From Bacteroides intestinalis (lineage in GTDB: Bacteria; Bacteroidota; Bacteroidia; Bacteroidales; Bacteroidaceae), in assembly GCF_902364365.1 (NCBI RefSeq), contig NZ_CABJDN010000007.1, positions 186,001 through 250,000 on the forward strand: a stretch of DNA of 64,000 nucleotides, given 5' to 3'. The notes under the pieces are model-generated. The model was given only the letters and a program-made list of their open reading frames with translations, was not told where the DNA came from and made no database searches. How positions within the stretch are numbered: the stretch's first letter is position 1; every line of letters begins with the position of its first letter. The position numbers were made by a program, and so were the translations under genes. Positions 61,150-64,000 of the stretch are shown piece after piece.

Positions 61150-64000
61150 TTACAGCAGCATCAGTCTCGTACTGAGTAAGTCGACAATTTTTGACCGTAA
61201 TACACTCGGGTTAACCGGTTTAGAAGCATAGCCATTAAATCCCCGGCTGAGAATCTGCTCTTCGTCTGTGGCATAAGCGTAAGCCGTTACAGCGAGAATA
61301 GGTACCTCAGAAGAGAGTTTACGTATTTCAGTGGTAGCTTGATATCCATCCATTTCGGGCATACTAATATCCATCAGCACAATATGTGGATTATGCTGTC
61401 TGAACAGCCCGACCGCCTCTACACCGTTCCAAGCATGAAGAATACGGTAATCTGTCTGAAGGATGGTTTCGAAAAGTTTGAAATTACTCACATTATCTTC
61501 AACAATCAAGATGGTGACATCATCTTTTGCAATAGCCTTAAGTGTATACTCCTGAATTGTTTTTTCGGTCCTTTCAGCAGGAATGGCAGGTATCATAAAC
61601 CAGAATGTCGAACCCTTACCCAATTCTGAATCCACACCAATCTCTCCACCCAACTTATCTATGATAGTTTTACAAATCGACAAGCCCAATCCTGTCCCTT
61701 GGACAAAACTGTTCAACTTTACAAAGCGTGTAAAAATATCACCCTTTTTCTCCGAAGGAATGCCGCATCCGGTATCGGTAACGAAAAAACGCAGCATTCC
61801 GTTCTCTTGCAAAGAATATCCTACTACAATACTCCCTGAGTCCGTAAACTTAATGGCATTAGTCAATAAATTAACCAGTAGCTGATGCAAACGGTTGCGA
61901 TCAGTCAGAATAATGCACTCGGGCAAGCATTGAGTAAAGCGGAGTATAAGTCCTTTTATATCAACCTTTACTTGCATGGCTTTGACAATCTCTTTCACCA
62001 ATGCATTCACATCAACCGGTACCTTTACAAATTCAAGTGTACCAGCCTCTATTTTAGACAAATCAAGGATATCACCGATAAGTTGCAGGAGCAGTTCGTT
62101 ATTGTTTTCGATAATCTTAATATATTCCTCTCGTTCGCAACTCTCCGCTGTTGAATTGAGCAAACTGGAAAATCCGACAATAGCATTCAGAGGAGTACGT
62201 ATCTCGTGGCTCATATTTGCAAGGAATGCAGATTTCAGACGGTTCGATTCCTGCGCTTCGTCACGTGCTTTGATTAGTTCCTCTTCCATCTTCTTACGCT
62301 GAGTTATAACAAGCAATGACCCTACCAGAGTGAGAGGGATGCCATCAGCTCCACGTTTTTCCACAGTAGCTTGCGCTTCCACCCAATCCATTTTGTACCC
62401 ATTCCTGTCACGGGATATGACTCTATATTCTTCACGCACTTTACCTATTCGACCTTCGATCAAATCACGATAGGCGTGTTCTACCCGCTCTTTATCTTCT
62501 TTAAAAATTTTAGAAAAATACTCTGTATCTGGAACCGAGAACTTCTCCGCATCGACATTCACTCCCGTATAGCCTAACTCAATAGAGCTGTTTACATCGC
62601 AAAGTATCCTATGTTTCTGCAAATCCCAGTTCCATGGTATGATATTGGCTACATCAAGTGCCATCGCCAACTTACAATTGGTATCATAGAACTTTTGCTG
62701 CGTACGATAAAGTTCCGTATCGTCAACACAGAAGATATCAATGTAATCCTTTTGGGCGGCAGGAGCCACTACAATATTAAGATAGATATTCGGCTTTGCA
62801 AAATATTGAGTATACGTAATGGTTTTGTTTTCTATATGCGCTAACTCTGCAAAATGCAGTGTCATGACAAAATCAGAACCTAAAAGTTCACTTCCCTTAT
62901 AGCCTCCAACTACTTCATCCGCAGCAAAATTCATCATAAAACGCCCGTTCATACGCTGGATTTCCATATCCGCTATTCCACCTGTTTCGTTATAAAGAAG
63001 TTTCGCCTTCATATATGCCACCGGCATGTTTTCAAACAAGGTACTCAGTTCCCGGCTTGTTTCCACCTGCCTTTGTTGCACTTCATTCAATTTTGCTAAT
63101 ATGCGGATACGGTGAGACAGAAAAAGAACAAAAGACAAAATAACAAAGAATATTCCTCCGAATACATATTTATATTTTTGAAAAAAATTCTCAGGGCGTC
63201 CGAAAAACACACTGTTGGCTGGACATTGCTTTGAGGAAAAGTTTTTTTGAAGCAATGCAAGATAGTTAAATGTAGGAATTGACCCGGAAGGAATGAAAAA
63301 AGGAATCTCCCGCGCAGGAGTTCCGGAAACGACTGATAAAAGGGTCTCTTTAAGATGCGCCAGAAACTCTTCTTCATCATAAATACATCCTCCAAGCATT
63401 CCACTATTGTTCATCACCGAACCTTTAAGGGCGAAAATCGGAACATTCATATTAGCAATTACCCGATAAGAGTTAGCATTAAGTACAGGCTGACCTGCAA
63501 TTTCGAATTTACTGAACCAAGAGGAAAAAAGCACTCCAGTGGTACGGATATCAATATCATTCAATCGAAATAACAGACTGTCCAATGTCATACTCTCCGC
63601 TGAGTAAAAACAATATTCAAGGTTTGGATATTCGTCTGCCATAAGATGTTTCATGTCACAATCAAGCTGCTGGTTGACATAACGGTCATCCCCTATTAAT
63701 ATCACTTCCTTCAACCGAGGCAGCAGGTGCCGCAGTAAATCTACATTATCCTTCAGAAACATCTTTGCATGCAACACGGTCAGGTTATATTCGTCGGAGA
63801 GAGTCGAGAGTGGAACACGCTGTTCACAGGCGATTGATTTTTTTTCGATATAAGCTTGGGGAGGTCCGTAAAAATCGTCCTCCGCACACAAAATCAACGG
63901 AATATCCCCCCAATGGGCACGGATAGCCTCTTTCAAGAGCAGTGACGGATTCCCCAGCAGAAGTACGGCCTTAGGGGTATGATTGGCATGTTTCCGGAAA
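61150..64000 (-). CDS. Hybrid sensor histidine kinase/response regulator (N-terminus beyond window)
   Basis: About 950 residues visible; the frame stays open to the right edge (AVLLLGNPSLLLKEAIRAHWGDIPLILC), so the true start is outside. A periplasmic-binding-protein-like sensor covers the first 250 residues (VILIGDDRYVNQQLD, IYDEEEFLAHLKETLLSVVSG), then one membrane helix (YVFGGIFFVILSFVLFLSH), two PAS-like domains, HisKA (LANMSHEIRTPLNAIVGFSSLL), HATPase (LLTNAIKFTDSGSIVVGYS, FVTDTGCGIPSEKKGDIFTRF, GTGLGLSICKTIIDKLGG) and a receiver (LIVEDNVSNFKLFETILQ, HIVLMDISMPEMDGYQAT, ILAVTAYAYATDEE). All phosphotransfer residues are present. There is no AraC-type output domain, so it probably relays to another protein. 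Confidence 0.92.
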   Translation of the reverse strand, partial: FRKHANHTPKAVLLLGNPSLLLKEAIRAHWGDIPLILCAEDDFYGPPQAYIEKKSIACEQRVPLSTLSDEYNLTVLHAKMFLKDNVDLLRHLLPRLKEVILIGDDRYVNQQLDCDMKHLMADEYPNLEYCFYSAESMTLDSLLFRLNDIDIRTTGVLFSSWFSKFEIAGQPVLNANSYRVIANMNVPIFALKGSVMNNSGMLGGCIYDEEEFLAHLKETLLSVVSGTPAREIPFFIPSGSIPTFNYLALLQKNFSSKQCPANSVFFGRPENFFQKYKYVFGGIFFVILSFVLFLSHRIRILAKLNEVQQRQVETSRELSTLFENMPVAYMKAKLLYNETGGIADMEIQRMNGRFMMNFAADEVVGGYKGSELLGSDFVMTLHFAELAHIENKTITYTQYFAKPNIYLNIVVAPAAQKDYIDIFCVDDTELYRTQQKFYDTNCKLAMALDVANIIPWNWDLQKHRILCDVNSSIELGYTGVNVDAEKFSVPDTEYFSKIFKEDKERVEHAYRDLIEGRIGKVREEYRVISRDRNGYKMDWVEAQATVEKRGADGIPLTLVGSLLVITQRKKMEEELIKARDEAQESNRLKSAFLANMSHEIRTPLNAIVGFSSLLNSTAESCEREEYIKIIENNNELLLQLIGDILDLSKIEAGTLEFVKVPVDVNALVKEIVKAMQVKVDIKGLILRFTQCLPECIILTDRNRLHQLLVNLLTNAIKFTDSGSIVVGYSLQENGMLRFFVTDTGCGIPSEKKGDIFTRFVKLNSFVQGTGLGLSICKTIIDKLGGEIGVDSELGKGSTFWFMIPAIPAERTEKTIQEYTLKAIAKDDVTILIVEDNVSNFKLFETILQTDYRILHAWNGVEAVGLFRQHNPHIVLMDISMPEMDGYQATTEIRKLSSEVPILAVTAYAYATDEEQILSRGFNGYASKPVNPSVLRSKIVDLLSTRLMLL

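Noticed and set aside
1-64000. CRISPR arrays, rRNA genes and insertion-sequence transposases
   Set aside because: No regularly spaced repeats, rRNA sequence or transposase frames were seen in the window.

Overview
The window looks like a chromosome segment of Bacteroides or a close relative. The evidence is the density of SusC/SusD outer-membrane pairs, Mfa-type fimbrial genes, promoters with the Bacteroides -7 motif TAnnTTTG, and housekeeping genes (tdk, rsmI, rsgA) of Bacteroidetes type. I worked by eye only, so family names rest on motifs I can see and not on database searches.

1-21.2 kb: a SusC/SusD shufflon. One complete SusC gene (15787-18780, +) has a promoter, a signal peptide and its own SusD and lipoprotein. 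Three more SusC genes (cut by the left edge at 1-1023, then 4184-7187 and 10120-13083, all -) lack the promoter, signal peptide and N-terminal domain. Each begins at the same 14-bp sequence, AGTTCTGCGAARAC, which lies in codons 68-72 of the complete gene in the opposite orientation. A tyrosine recombinase (14141-15337) sits between. Inversion at these sites would move the promoter and first ~70 codons onto another body. A 46-bp perfect inverted repeat of unknown role and a decayed susD are also present. A secreted C10-type cysteine protease follows (21274-23400).

23.4-29.2 kb: conserved core genes. These are a MarC-family membrane protein, a HAD phosphatase, a coiled-coil lipoprotein, rsmI, a hypothetical protein, tdk, an AI-2E family permease and tRNA-Lys.

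29.2-36.3 kb: an AT-rich island beginning at tRNA-Lys, next to a wrecked integrase. It carries a Dcm-like cytosine methyltransferase, a Vsr endonuclease, a receiver-like protein, and a 917-residue protein joining an EcoRII-N-like DNA-recognition domain to two separate GHKL ATPase modules. I read this as an unusual CCWGG-centred restriction/defence system with no obvious ordinary restriction nuclease.

36.3-51.1 kb: a phase-variable fimbrial locus. A tyrosine recombinase gene ends inside one arm of a 29-bp perfect inverted repeat. The other arm lies 45 bp upstream of an operon coding for an Rrf2-like regulator, DUF3575, Mfa2/FimB, a DUF3868 protein and fimbrillins. Later insertions or additions are a MNT/HEPN pair flanked by 30-bp direct repeats, an HU-like DUF4469 protein and a GC-rich DNA cloverleaf.

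51.2-64 kb: a frameshifted zinc-ribbon/nuclease/NUMOD gene, a MATE transporter, an AraC regulator, an outer-membrane protein, a choloylglycine-hydrolase family enzyme, rsgA, a methyltransferase, an EamA transporter, and a hybrid two-component sensor cut by the right edge.
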